A DNA stretch of 64,000 bases, taken from positions 186,001 to 250,000 of the forward strand of contig JAFYSZ010000001.1 of the NCBI GenBank assembly GCA_017559135.1, read 5' to 3'. The position numbers were made by a program, and so were the translations under genes. The notes beneath the pieces are model-generated. The model saw only the letters and a program-made list of their open reading frames with translations, was not told the DNA's origin and did not search any database. The first letter of the stretch is position 1, and every line of letters starts with the position of its first letter. This DNA comes from Bacteroidales bacterium (lineage in GTDB: Bacteria > Bacteroidota > Bacteroidia > Bacteroidales > P3). Below are positions 55,897-64,000 of this stretch, piece by piece.

Positions 55897-56247
55897 ATGA
55901 AAAAACATTTCTTTATTGCAATTGTAGCAATTGTTACAGTATTTGGCTTTTCAAGTTGTGCTACAACCGGTAAATTAGACGTTTCTTTAAATGGAACAGT
56001 CCTTAACGGTGCGAATTTTGAATATGTTCGCCCAGTAACATCAATTGTAAAAAAAACATATGTTTTTGGTTTAGGAGGTGGTAACGCTGAACAACAAGCA
56101 ATTGATGATTTAAGAAAAAATGCAAACTTAAAGCAAAATCAAGCTTTAACAAACTATTCAGTAACTACATCAAGGAAAATGATTGTAGGTATTGTAGTCA
56201 TTAAAACTGTTACTGTAAGTGCAGACATCATTGAGTTTAATAAATAA
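55897..56247 (+). CDS. small lipoprotein (DUF6567-like)
   Basis: 116 aa from the ATG at 55897; an in-frame TTG ten codons upstream gives no better signal. Lipoprotein signal with FGFSSCATTG, lipidation at the Cys. The mature part has VSLNGTVLNGANFEYVRPV, then KTYVFGLGGGNAEQQAIDD and the helix KNANLKQNQAL. This layout fits a family of small Bacteroidota lipoproteins of unknown function (DUF6567-like, by memory). A terminator hairpin follows. No promoter is seen just upstream, so it might be read from the RNA promoter at 55298. Confidence 0.65.
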   Translation: MKKHFFIAIVAIVTVFGFSSCATTGKLDVSLNGTVLNGANFEYVRPVTSIVKKTYVFGLGGGNAEQQAIDDLRKNANLKQNQALTNYSVTTSRKMIVGIVVIKTVTVSADIIEFNK

Positions 56248-56262
56248 ATTTTAACTCAAAGA

Positions 56263-56307
56263 AAAACGCTCGTGAGTCTTTGTTTTATTTTGACTTACGA
56301 GCGTTTT
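56263..56307 (+). terminator. hairpin terminator between convergent genes
   Basis: A 16-bp stem AAAACGCTCGTGAGTC (56263-56278) with 56292-56307, one wobble pair, is followed by GTTTTTC. It serves the lipoprotein gene and, in reverse, the nuclease gene. Confidence 0.75.
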
Positions 56308-56324
56308 GTTTTTCTGTTTCTTTG

Positions 56325-57125
56325 TTATCTATTCAACTCCCACTGCTCTAAGTCGTATTTTGCTTCGACTTGTGTTTCTATTTCATCGTCTAAGGCAGGG
56401 AAAAAGTCAATTCCTGTTATGCGTTCTACTTCATCTATTGTGTTTACGTACTTATAGAGTTTGTTATTACCGCTTTGGTTTTTGAAAATAAAGCCTATTG
56501 CTTGTGGATTGCCGCTTTCAACTCCTTTAAGCACTACTTTGTAAAACGCTTCTGGTACACGGATTTCAAATTCCTTGCCAATAAATCCATAAACGGGCTC
56601 TTTGTAAAGCACAGGTCCACAAACAATATATACACTCTCGCTCATAGCCCATTCTCTGCACGCTTCTTCTAAATCATTCCAATCTCCTTTGTTAAGATTC
56701 TCGTTTTGAGGGCAGATATTCGTTGTATAAAAACTTTCTTTCATTGCATCGGCGTCCCATTTGTTGTCTGCCGCAGGACACATGTGCCCTCTATTCCAAC
56801 CACTGTGCGTATATTCGTGTGTTGTTATTGCATACTCTTGTGGAAGGTCAGGGTCAGGAAGAAATTTCTTGTATCGGCTTGCGTCTTCTGTTAGTTTTTC
56901 TTTGTAAAGTTCCCATGCAACCCAATTAGGTAAAAGGTTTTTGGTGTTGTAACCAACGCTATATCCTTTATGATGTAGAATTATCTCATTATTTGTTTGT
57001 TTCGATTGTGGAATCTCTAAGTTTTCAATCTCGGTTTGTTCGGTTTGTGCCTTTATTCTTTCTTCAAATCCACAAGAGGTAAAGAGCCCTAAGCATAAAG
57101 CTAATAATAGAAATGTTTTCTTCAT
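56325..57125 (-). CDS. DNA/RNA non-specific endonuclease lipoprotein
   Basis: 266 aa from the ATG at 57125. The signal peptide ends LFTSC, so it is probably lipidated. The NucA/EndA beta-beta-alpha metal domain has GWNRGHMCPAADNKWDADAM, where the usual DRGH is NRGH with the catalytic His kept, then TTNICPQNENLNKGDWNDLE, which carries the metal-binding Asn. Such enzymes degrade DNA and RNA outside the cytoplasm, for nutrition or defence. A minus-strand TATTTTTG element (plus 57150-57157) precedes it. Confidence 0.88.
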   Translation of the reverse strand: MKKTFLLLALCLGLFTSCGFEERIKAQTEQTEIENLEIPQSKQTNNEIILHHKGYSVGYNTKNLLPNWVAWELYKEKLTEDASRYKKFLPDPDLPQEYAITTHEYTHSGWNRGHMCPAADNKWDADAMKESFYTTNICPQNENLNKGDWNDLEEACREWAMSESVYIVCGPVLYKEPVYGFIGKEFEIRVPEAFYKVVLKGVESGNPQAIGFIFKNQSGNNKLYKYVNTIDEVERITGIDFFPALDDEIETQVEAKYDLEQWELNR

Positions 57126-57170
57126 ATCAAAAAAAGTTAAAGTTTTATGCAAAAATACGGAAAAAGTCTC

Positions 57171-57215
57171 TAAATTTGTAAACTCTTAGAGTTAGTAAAT
57201 TAAAACAAAGAAATA
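57171..57215 (+). promoter_or_regulatory. -7 element and repeat core before the TonB-dependent receptor
   Basis: TAAATTTG (57171-57178) is followed by one TAAAACAAAGAAATA core (57201-57215), which ends three bases before the ATG at 57219, much as the third copy does at gmd. Confidence 0.5.
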
Positions 57216-57218
57216 TTT

Positions 57219-59678
57219 ATGAGAAACGCTGATTTAAAAATTTTATTCTTTGCTTTATTTTTCTCTTTCTTTGCTTTGCAAATGCAGGCTCAAATAAGAG
57301 GAGAGTTAAAGGATAAAGAAACAAAAGAAAACATTCTTTTTGCCAATGTAGGCTTGTTAAAAACATCGGATAGCACTTTTGTAAAGGGTGCAATCTCTAA
57401 TGAAAAAGGTGCATTCGTTATTCGAGGAGTCAAAGATGGCGATTACATTTTGAGAATCTCTTACATAGGTTATAAACCATACGAAAAACTAATCACATAC
57501 AAAGATAAATTGGATTTAGGCACTGTTTTGCTTGAAAAATCGGTTGAAATCCTTGACGGAGTTGAGATTGTGGCACAGCGTCCTTTGTATTCTATGGACG
57601 GAGACAAGACCGTGTATAGCGTAGAGGACGACCCTTCGATTCAAACCGGTACAACAACCGATGCTCTTCAAAATGCACCGGGCGTACAAGTAGATGCAGA
57701 AGGAAATATCACTCTTCAAGGCGTTAGTTGCGTAGAGATATGGCTCAATGACAAGCCTTCAAAGATACAAGAAGATGGTTTGAAAACTTTTTTGGAGAAT
57801 TTACCTGCAAATGCTCTTCAAAAAATCGAGGTAATGACTGACCCTCCTGCAAAATATGCAAATGCTTCTGGTTGCGGAGTAATCAATATCATTACAAATA
57901 CAAAGATTAAGAAAAACCATTTCATAAGTTTTGGTTCGGAAGTAAATACAAAAGGAGAAATAAGACCACATTTGTCATACGTTTGGGCGAATGAAAAACT
58001 TAATATAGGCTTTTATTCAAGTTTTAACATAAGAAATAATCATACTGTAAGCGATAGTTATGTTACTTCTTTTAATCCCGAAGGCGAACCAGGGGTTGAT
58101 ACTCTTTATCACGAGATAACTCACAACGAAAACGATTCAAAAACATACGGAGGCTGGCTTTCGCTTAATGTAGATTATGAAATAGATTCTACACAAGAGA
58201 TAGGAATGCACGCAGGCTTTGGACCGAATTATGATAACGTTATTGCAACAGGCGAAAGAACACGTTGGGATTATAAAGACCAAGAAAAAATAGAAACAAG
58301 ATTCTTGTCGGAAACTACAAACAAAGGTTTCTCATCTTGGGGCTTTGTTAGTGGAGATTATCAAAAGAAGTTTGATAATAAAGGTCATAGATTGAATGTT
58401 TCATTGAACGGAAACTTTTCTCCTGGCATTGGAACAGAGACTTCAATAAGGAATTATTTACAAGAAAATCCTCTTTTCACAGATTTAAACAAACAATACG
58501 AAACTTCTTCTGATAGTTACAATTTTTCTTTGGATACTCGATACACACGACCTTATAATGAAAAGGGAGAATTCTCTGCCGGATTAACCTTAGGCGTTGA
58601 TAACGATTATAATATCAAAGACGTAACAGAGTTTGACTCAGTTTCGCAGGTTTATAGTCTTATAGACTCATTGCGTTCCTTTGATAAACACAGCAATAAC
58701 TATGAAGCAAGAGGATATGTTGATTGGAGATATAAGATAAAAGACTTTACAATGAGTGTAGGCTTGAATGCAGATGCAGAACTTAGAGATTTTATTTCTA
58801 AAAACACCTATTTTGCGGACGATACCACTATGTTCTTTTTTACAATGCGTCCAAGAGTTCGCTTATCCTATCGAACAAAATCTATGCACGAATTTGACAT
58901 AAGTTATAGTCTTTCTACATCGAAGCCATCTATTAATCAACTTACGACTTTCCGTGATTACAAAGAAGAAAGTTATAGCGTAGGAAACAGAGACCTTAAA
59001 AACGCATATTCACATAGCCTTGGAATTGGTTGGAGTAAGTTTTTTATGAAAGCAGGCTACATTATGGTGGATTATGATGCTACTTGGAATCGCAATTCCG
59101 TTAGTTATGTTACCGATTTGATTTATGATAAGTATATAGGTCGCTATATAAATTACTCAATGCCTTATAATTTAGGTTCTTCTTTCTCTCAATCGCTCAG
59201 AGTCTTTGGAAATATAAGATTAGGTGCTTTTGCAAACTTAAATCTCTTCTCTACGCTTGAGCATAACATTGACGAAATGACTTATATTGACGGAAAAAAT
59301 TACCGACAAGAGAGTGTGTATTTGTGGGGTAATGCAAATCTTTGGTCAAGGTTCTCAAAAAAATTCCAAGTCTTTATTGGAGCAAATGTTCGCACACCAA
59401 CAAAAAGCATTTTCTCTGAATCGGGATATTACTATAACTTAAACCTTGGAGCAACTGCTAATTTCTTTGATAATCGCTTGACTTTGTCTTTGAGAGTTAG
59501 CGATCCGTTTAATTGGAACAAGAACTCAAACAGCAATTTCGCTCCTTACTATCACTCATACTCTACAAGCGTGAGAGATAGCAGGTTTATATCGTTTGGA
59601 ATCAAACTAAAATTTGGAAAATTAGAACTTGAAAATAAACAAGCCTCATCAGGAAATGGTGGAGGCGGTGGAATGTAA
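57219..59678 (+). CDS. TonB-dependent receptor-type outer membrane protein
   Basis: 819 aa. Signal peptide (1-25, ending QMQAQ), carboxypeptidase-regulatory-like beta-sandwich (26-110, IRGELKDKETKENILFANVG), plug domain (about 125-235; GTTTDALQNAPGVQVDAEGN, IEVMTDPPAKYANASGCGVI), then an outer-membrane barrel (OMP_b-brl_3 type). The tail is GNGGGGGM. No SusD-like partner follows, so it is more like the general CarboxypepD/outer-membrane-receptor proteins than a Sus pair. Substrate unknown. trkA follows after 22 bases. Confidence 0.88.
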   Translation: MRNADLKILFFALFFSFFALQMQAQIRGELKDKETKENILFANVGLLKTSDSTFVKGAISNEKGAFVIRGVKDGDYILRISYIGYKPYEKLITYKDKLDLGTVLLEKSVEILDGVEIVAQRPLYSMDGDKTVYSVEDDPSIQTGTTTDALQNAPGVQVDAEGNITLQGVSCVEIWLNDKPSKIQEDGLKTFLENLPANALQKIEVMTDPPAKYANASGCGVINIITNTKIKKNHFISFGSEVNTKGEIRPHLSYVWANEKLNIGFYSSFNIRNNHTVSDSYVTSFNPEGEPGVDTLYHEITHNENDSKTYGGWLSLNVDYEIDSTQEIGMHAGFGPNYDNVIATGERTRWDYKDQEKIETRFLSETTNKGFSSWGFVSGDYQKKFDNKGHRLNVSLNGNFSPGIGTETSIRNYLQENPLFTDLNKQYETSSDSYNFSLDTRYTRPYNEKGEFSAGLTLGVDNDYNIKDVTEFDSVSQVYSLIDSLRSFDKHSNNYEARGYVDWRYKIKDFTMSVGLNADAELRDFISKNTYFADDTTMFFFTMRPRVRLSYRTKSMHEFDISYSLSTSKPSINQLTTFRDYKEESYSVGNRDLKNAYSHSLGIGWSKFFMKAGYIMVDYDATWNRNSVSYVTDLIYDKYIGRYINYSMPYNLGSSFSQSLRVFGNIRLGAFANLNLFSTLEHNIDEMTYIDGKNYRQESVYLWGNANLWSRFSKKFQVFIGANVRTPTKSIFSESGYYYNLNLGATANFFDNRLTLSLRVSDPFNWNKNSNSNFAPYYHSYSTSVRDSRFISFGIKLKFGKLELENKQASSGNGGGGGM

Positions 59679-59700
59679 AAATTTTACTTAAACATATTTT

Positions 59701-61041
59701 ATGGATATAATAATTGCAGGCGATGGAGAAGTAGGTTTTCACCTTGCTCGTTCACTTTCTAAGATTAAACACAATATTACTGTTGTTGATCCGCACTCGG
59801 AATTACTCAATATGCTACAAGCGGATTCGGATTTGCTGACTATTGCAGGCAATTCTACATCTATTGAAACTCTTAAAGAGGCTGGTGTCGCTTCTTGTGA
59901 CCTTTTGATTTCGGTTTTGCACGAAGAGAGTATAAATCTAATGACTTGTATTCTTGGAAAGAGACTTGGTGCAAAGCGTTGTATTGCTCGTGTTAGTACT
60001 TTGGAGTATTTGAATGAGGAAAACAAGAGTATGTTCAAGGGATTAGGAGTTGATGAAATGGTTTGTCCAGAAAGAATCGCCGCAAAGGAGATTACTAATC
60101 TTTTAACAAGGAATACTGCAACCGAAATATTTGATTTTAGTAATGGTCTTTTGCTTGTTTATATGATGCGTTTGGATAAAAACTCTCTTCTTTTGAATAA
60201 AACTATGGCAGAGATGGGAAAACTTTATCCAACTTTGGAAGCGAGAGCGATTTGTATAATTCGCAAAGGAAAAACTATAATTCCTTCTGGTCCTGATATG
60301 TATTTGAAAGATGATTTGGTGTATTGGATTGCAAAACCAGAGAGTATAGAAAAAATAAAAGAACTTGGAGGCAAGCGAGACTATCAAATCAAAAACGCAA
60401 TGATACTTGGTGGAGGACGAATCGGCAAAAGAGTTGCAATAAATCTTCAAAACGATATTGATTTGAAACTAATTGAAATGAATAAAGAACGTTGCTTTCA
60501 ATTGGTTGATGATTTGAATCGTACAATGATTATAAACGGAAACGGAAACGATATTTCGCTTCTTATGGATGAGGGTTTAGATGAAACAGATGCTTTTATC
60601 TCGCTAACCGATTCTTCGGAAACAAATATTCTTTCTTGTCTTCACGCTCACAAACAAGGGGTAAAAAAGACTATTGCTTTGGTTGAGAATGTTAGTTATA
60701 TAGATGTGAGTCAGGAAATAGGTATTGATACGATCATAAATAAGAAATTGATTACTGCTTCTTACATTGCGAGATTTACTTTAAACGCTAATGTAACTTC
60801 AAGTAAGTGGTTGAGTGGTATTGATGCGGAAGTGGTGGAGGTTTTGGTAAAAGAGAATGCTCCAATAACGAAAAAACAAATTATGTATTTGGATTTACCT
60901 AAGGGAGTAAACATTGGAGGTGTGATAAGAAACAATGAGGCTCATATTGCAAGGGGAAATGTACAGATTTTGCCGGGAGATAAGGTCGTTGCCTTTACAA
61001 TACCAGAGTCAGCTAATAAACTAATGAAACTTTTCAACTAA
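59701..61041 (+). CDS. trkA: Trk potassium uptake regulatory protein TrkA
   Basis: 446 aa with two RCK units, each an NAD-binding Rossmann (IIIAGDGEVGFHLARSL and AMILGGGRIGKRVAINL) followed by a TrkA-C domain. TrkA gates the TrkH channel in response to nucleotides. It is first in trkA-trkH-trkH, 12 bases ahead of the first trkH. Confidence 0.95.
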   Translation: MDIIIAGDGEVGFHLARSLSKIKHNITVVDPHSELLNMLQADSDLLTIAGNSTSIETLKEAGVASCDLLISVLHEESINLMTCILGKRLGAKRCIARVSTLEYLNEENKSMFKGLGVDEMVCPERIAAKEITNLLTRNTATEIFDFSNGLLLVYMMRLDKNSLLLNKTMAEMGKLYPTLEARAICIIRKGKTIIPSGPDMYLKDDLVYWIAKPESIEKIKELGGKRDYQIKNAMILGGGRIGKRVAINLQNDIDLKLIEMNKERCFQLVDDLNRTMIINGNGNDISLLMDEGLDETDAFISLTDSSETNILSCLHAHKQGVKKTIALVENVSYIDVSQEIGIDTIINKKLITASYIARFTLNANVTSSKWLSGIDAEVVEVLVKENAPITKKQIMYLDLPKGVNIGGVIRNNEAHIARGNVQILPGDKVVAFTIPESANKLMKLFN

Positions 61042-61053
61042 GAAAAACACTAA

Positions 61054-62505
61054 ATGTTTGTAACGAGAAATTTAAACAAGAAGATATTTTTCTATATTTT
61101 CGGAATGAATATGTTATTCTTTTCCGTAGTGTTTTTTTTCTCGGGATTGTGTTCTTATTTCTTTGAAGACGACAATCTGCCATTTATTCTTTCTTTTGTT
61201 TTTACTTTTTTTATTGGTTCTTTCTTAGCATATAGAAACAGAAACTATACTTCGCTGATTTCAAAGAAAGATGGACGACTTTTAATTGGTCTTTTGTGGG
61301 TTGTAATGCCTATGTTTGGTGCTTTGCCTTACTTGATTTCGGGCTTTTCTTTTACAGATTCTTTGTTTGAGTCTTATTCTGGTTTTACAACTACTGGTGC
61401 GAGTGTGATAAAAGACTTATCTGTTATGCCAAAGGGCTTATTGCTTTACAGAAGTCTGACTCAATGGTTAGGTGGATTAGGCTTTGCGGTTTTTATTATA
61501 ATGTTTTTGAAAACTCTACGTAATGGTGCTAATAATTTATTCAATGCAGAGTTTAACTCAATTGAAAAAGAAAAAGATTCTCCGCATATTTTAAGTACGG
61601 TTTATAAGATTTTTACTATCTATTTTACTCTTACATTGTTTTGTTTCTTGCTTTTGTTAAGGGGAGATATGACTTGGTTTGAGGCTCTTTGTCATTCGCT
61701 TTCCACAATCTCTACGGGAGGTTTTTCGGTTTCTAATGGAAATATAGGAACATACGATTCTTATTCGCAATTCATTATAATACTTTTTATGTTTTTGTCG
61801 GGAATAAGTTATTTCTTGTTTTTGTTTGTCTTTAAAGCTAAGTGGAAAAAGTTCTTTAAAGATGAGCAGTTGCGATTCTATGTTTTAATAATTTTTTTCT
61901 TTGCTTTAATATTTTTTTTCTATCATTTATTTTTCCAAAACTTTGATTTATTTTCTGCAATTAAAGTTTCGCTTTTTTATGTTGTTTCAATAGTTTCTTC
62001 AACAGGTTTTGACTTGCAGGTAAATGGCCTTGGAATGTTGCCAACCATTATTTTTATTTTTCTAATGTTTATTGGCGGTTGCTCGGCCTCTTCTTCAACG
62101 GGTTTAAAGATAGTTAGAGTAATAGTTTTGTTGCGTTACATTCCTGTAAGTTTGAAAAGAATTTTTCATCCTCGTGCAATAATTCCTGTTCGCTACAACG
62201 GAAAAGCACTAAGAGACGAATCTGTTAGACTAATCTTTGGCTTCTTTTTCTTATTCTTGCTTTTGTTTATTGCAGGTGCTTTTTTGCTTTCGATTTTTGG
62301 TAATGGATTTATTGCTTCCTTGTCTTTGTCTGCCGCTGCTATTAGTAATATGGGTCCGATTATGGGGTCGATTGCACAAGGCTTTGAATATGCTGACTTA
62401 AACTTGGTTTCAAAATATGTTTTAATTGTTTTGATGCTCATAGGACGTTTGGAAATATATGCTTTCTTTGCTTTGTTTTCAAAATCTGTTTGGAGTAGAA
62501 ATTAA
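61054..62505 (+). CDS. trkH: Trk potassium uptake channel TrkH (first copy)
   Basis: 483 aa, about ten or more transmembrane helices arranged as four M-P-M repeats. Selectivity-filter-like loops are YSGFTTTGASV, LSTISTGGFSV, VSIVSSTGFDLQ and AISNMGPIMGS. It lacks some conservation with the following copy and carries a long hydrophobic N-terminus. It forms the K+ path of the Trk system with TrkA. Confidence 0.92.
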   Translation: MFVTRNLNKKIFFYIFGMNMLFFSVVFFFSGLCSYFFEDDNLPFILSFVFTFFIGSFLAYRNRNYTSLISKKDGRLLIGLLWVVMPMFGALPYLISGFSFTDSLFESYSGFTTTGASVIKDLSVMPKGLLLYRSLTQWLGGLGFAVFIIMFLKTLRNGANNLFNAEFNSIEKEKDSPHILSTVYKIFTIYFTLTLFCFLLLLRGDMTWFEALCHSLSTISTGGFSVSNGNIGTYDSYSQFIIILFMFLSGISYFLFLFVFKAKWKKFFKDEQLRFYVLIIFFFALIFFFYHLFFQNFDLFSAIKVSLFYVVSIVSSTGFDLQVNGLGMLPTIIFIFLMFIGGCSASSSTGLKIVRVIVLLRYIPVSLKRIFHPRAIIPVRYNGKALRDESVRLIFGFFFLFLLLFIAGAFLLSIFGNGFIASLSLSAAAISNMGPIMGSIAQGFEYADLNLVSKYVLIVLMLIGRLEIYAFFALFSKSVWSRN

Positions 62506-62513
62506 ATTAAAGT

Positions 62514-63971
62514 ATGGGATTTAGAAGTAAAGAACAAATAATAACAGGTGTTAGAGTTATAGGACTGCTTCTTATTTTGGAAGCAGGATTTATGTCGTTG
62601 AGTCTAATACCTGCTTTATATTACAAACAAGGAGACTTCTTTGCTTTGCTGATTTCGGCTTTGATAACACTGTGTGCAGGATTGCTTTGCAGAATCAAAA
62701 GGGTTGAAAAACAATTAAGCATAGATAAGAGATTGGGTATTTCTATTGTTGCTTTGATTTGGCTTTTGATTGGATTTTTTGGTTCGTTGCCTTATCTGAT
62801 TGGCGGATATATACCTAATATTGCAGACGCTGTGTTTGAAACAATATCGGGTTTGACAACCACAGGTGCGACAATACTTAGCGATGTTGAGAGTTTGCCG
62901 AAAGGAATCTTGTTTTGGAGAAGTTTAACTCATTGGATAGGTGGTGTAGGGATTGTTGTAATTGTTGTTTCCTTTGTGCCGTTTATTGGAGGAGGTGGAA
63001 TGGCGTTGTTTTCTGCTGAAAGTGCAGGTCCAAGCAAAACAAAAATTTCTCCACACATAGCAACAACAGGAAAAATTATTTGCGGAATTTATGCTGTGCT
63101 TACTTTGGTTTGTTGTCTTGTATATTGGATTTGCGGAATGGGCTTTTTTGACGCTGTTTGCCATGCTTTCTCTACATTAGCATCAGGAGGATTTTCTACA
63201 AAGAATACTTCGGCAGCAGGATTCTCTCCTTTGATTCAATATATGATGATTTTGTTCATGGTGCCTGCGGGAATAAATTTCTTATTGATTTATCGACTTT
63301 TAAAAGGTCAGTTTTCGGCTTTGAAAAACAATGATGAATTTAAAGCATATATGTTTGGAATTTTGTTTTCGTGCGTTTTAATTTTCCTTTTTACTTATAA
63401 CTCTTCGGCAGACTTTGAACTAACGCTAAGAAATGCTCTTTTCCAAACCGTAAGTTTTATTACAAGTACAGGATTCGTTTCCACAGATTACACAAACTGG
63501 GCTATGCCTGCGATTTGGGTTATTTTAGTTCTTATGTTCTCAGGAGCAATGAGCGGAAGTACGACAGGAGGCTTGAAATTGGTTCGTGTAATTCTGCTAT
63601 TCAAAAATGCAAAAAGCATAACTAAAAGGGGAGTGCACTCACAGGCTTTTATACCAATAAAAATGGACGGAAGAATTGTGCAAGATAGCGTAATCAACAA
63701 TGTAATGGCAATATTTTTGATGTTTATCTTGCTTTTGATATTGGTTTCTTTCTCTTTGGTGTGTATGGGTATTGGAATAGAAGAGGCAATAGGTGCGGGA
63801 ATAAGTTGTGTGTTTAATATGGGACCGGGATTGAAAGAAAGTGGTGGTTTTGGTTGCTTTTCTAATTTTCCAGATGCTGCAAAATTAGTCCTTTCCTTAG
63901 CAATGTATCTCGGACGTTTGGAAATTGCAACTGTACTTGTTCTTTTTATGCCTTCTTTCTGGAAGAAATAA
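62514..63971 (+). CDS. trkH: Trk potassium uptake channel TrkH (second copy)
   Basis: 485 aa. The four filter-like loops are ISGLTTTGATIL, FSTLASGGFSTK, SFITSTGFVSTD and CVFNMGPGLKE, and the gate region includes MSGSTTGGLKLVRV. It starts eight bases after the first trkH, and the two proteins differ clearly, so they are paralogues, not a recent duplication. One TrkA probably serves both. The window ends 29 bases after the stop codon. Confidence 0.92.
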   Translation: MGFRSKEQIITGVRVIGLLLILEAGFMSLSLIPALYYKQGDFFALLISALITLCAGLLCRIKRVEKQLSIDKRLGISIVALIWLLIGFFGSLPYLIGGYIPNIADAVFETISGLTTTGATILSDVESLPKGILFWRSLTHWIGGVGIVVIVVSFVPFIGGGGMALFSAESAGPSKTKISPHIATTGKIICGIYAVLTLVCCLVYWICGMGFFDAVCHAFSTLASGGFSTKNTSAAGFSPLIQYMMILFMVPAGINFLLIYRLLKGQFSALKNNDEFKAYMFGILFSCVLIFLFTYNSSADFELTLRNALFQTVSFITSTGFVSTDYTNWAMPAIWVILVLMFSGAMSGSTTGGLKLVRVILLFKNAKSITKRGVHSQAFIPIKMDGRIVQDSVINNVMAIFLMFILLLILVSFSLVCMGIGIEEAIGAGISCVFNMGPGLKESGGFGCFSNFPDAAKLVLSLAMYLGRLEIATVLVLFMPSFWKK

Positions 63972-64000
63972 AAAAAATCAGTGTTTTATTCGTGAAAATA

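Overview
The window looks like the chromosome of an AT-rich member of the Bacteroidota, most likely Bacteroidales. The evidence is: several upstream regions with the Bacteroidota promoter form (TTTG or TTG, about 19-21 bases, TAnnTTTG); no obvious Shine-Dalgarno sites; three proteins with C-terminal type IX secretion sorting domains; a TonB-dependent receptor, a TamB-like giant protein, BspA-type leucine-rich repeats and a FabG ending in CGAMNC. No rRNA, tRNA, CRISPR array, transposase or phage block was found. Most genes are ordinary housekeeping genes on both strands.

Layout. 0-4.4 kb: accessory cassette with a MORN-repeat lipoprotein ending in a WHH (HNH/Endo VII) nuclease toxin domain, a membrane-anchored OmpA-like protein and a cysteine-rich membrane protein. 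4.5-14.2 kb: two exported proteins (one thioredoxin-like), recG, a leucine-rich-repeat protein and tamB. 14.2-21.7 kb: tsaD, aroK, pyrG, an SLC13-type permease, dnaX (with an A10 tract and its tau C-terminus in the -1 frame) and a cation/proton antiporter. 21.8-25.3 kb: gmd and fcl (GDP-L-fucose), an unrecognised protein and dapD. 25.5-28.3 kb: two type IX-secreted proteins. 28.4-38.2 kb: argS, clpS, nfeD-floA-uvrA, panC, a YvlD-like protein, fabG and a Cys/Met-metabolism PLP enzyme.

38.3-43.7 kb: a DpnII-type GATC restriction-modification system (order on the minus strand: dpnM, endonuclease, dpnA) behind a VWA-like membrane protein and a DjlA-like co-chaperone. 43.8-50.4 kb: ZIP transporter, a glycosyltransferase fusion, an ECF sigma factor, a bifunctional DAHP synthase/chorismate mutase, a lipoprotein and a secreted esterase. 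50.4-54.8 kb (minus strand): panD, a flippase-like protein, an EcoRV-like endonuclease with an adenine methylase, a RfaE2-type nucleotidyltransferase and elbB, packed as one apparent operon. 54.8-55.9 kb is the only large gene-free gap. It holds a degenerate 21-bp tandem array that reads as heptads on the minus strand, then a consensus promoter driving a highly structured, probably non-coding RNA. 55.9-64 kb: a small lipoprotein, a secreted DNA/RNA nuclease, a TonB-dependent receptor, and trkA followed by two different trkH genes.

Most notable: (1) dnaX with an A10 slippery tract, where tau needs a -1 shift or RNA-polymerase slippage; (2) the MORN-WHH lipoprotein toxin cassette; (3) the unassigned structured RNA at about 55.34-55.66 kb and the heptad array beside it; (4) an EcoRV-like system set inside a biosynthetic operon, with a second (DpnII) system 11 kb away; (5) a 21-bp intergenic repeat family (TAAAWCAAAGAAATA core) in both orientations.
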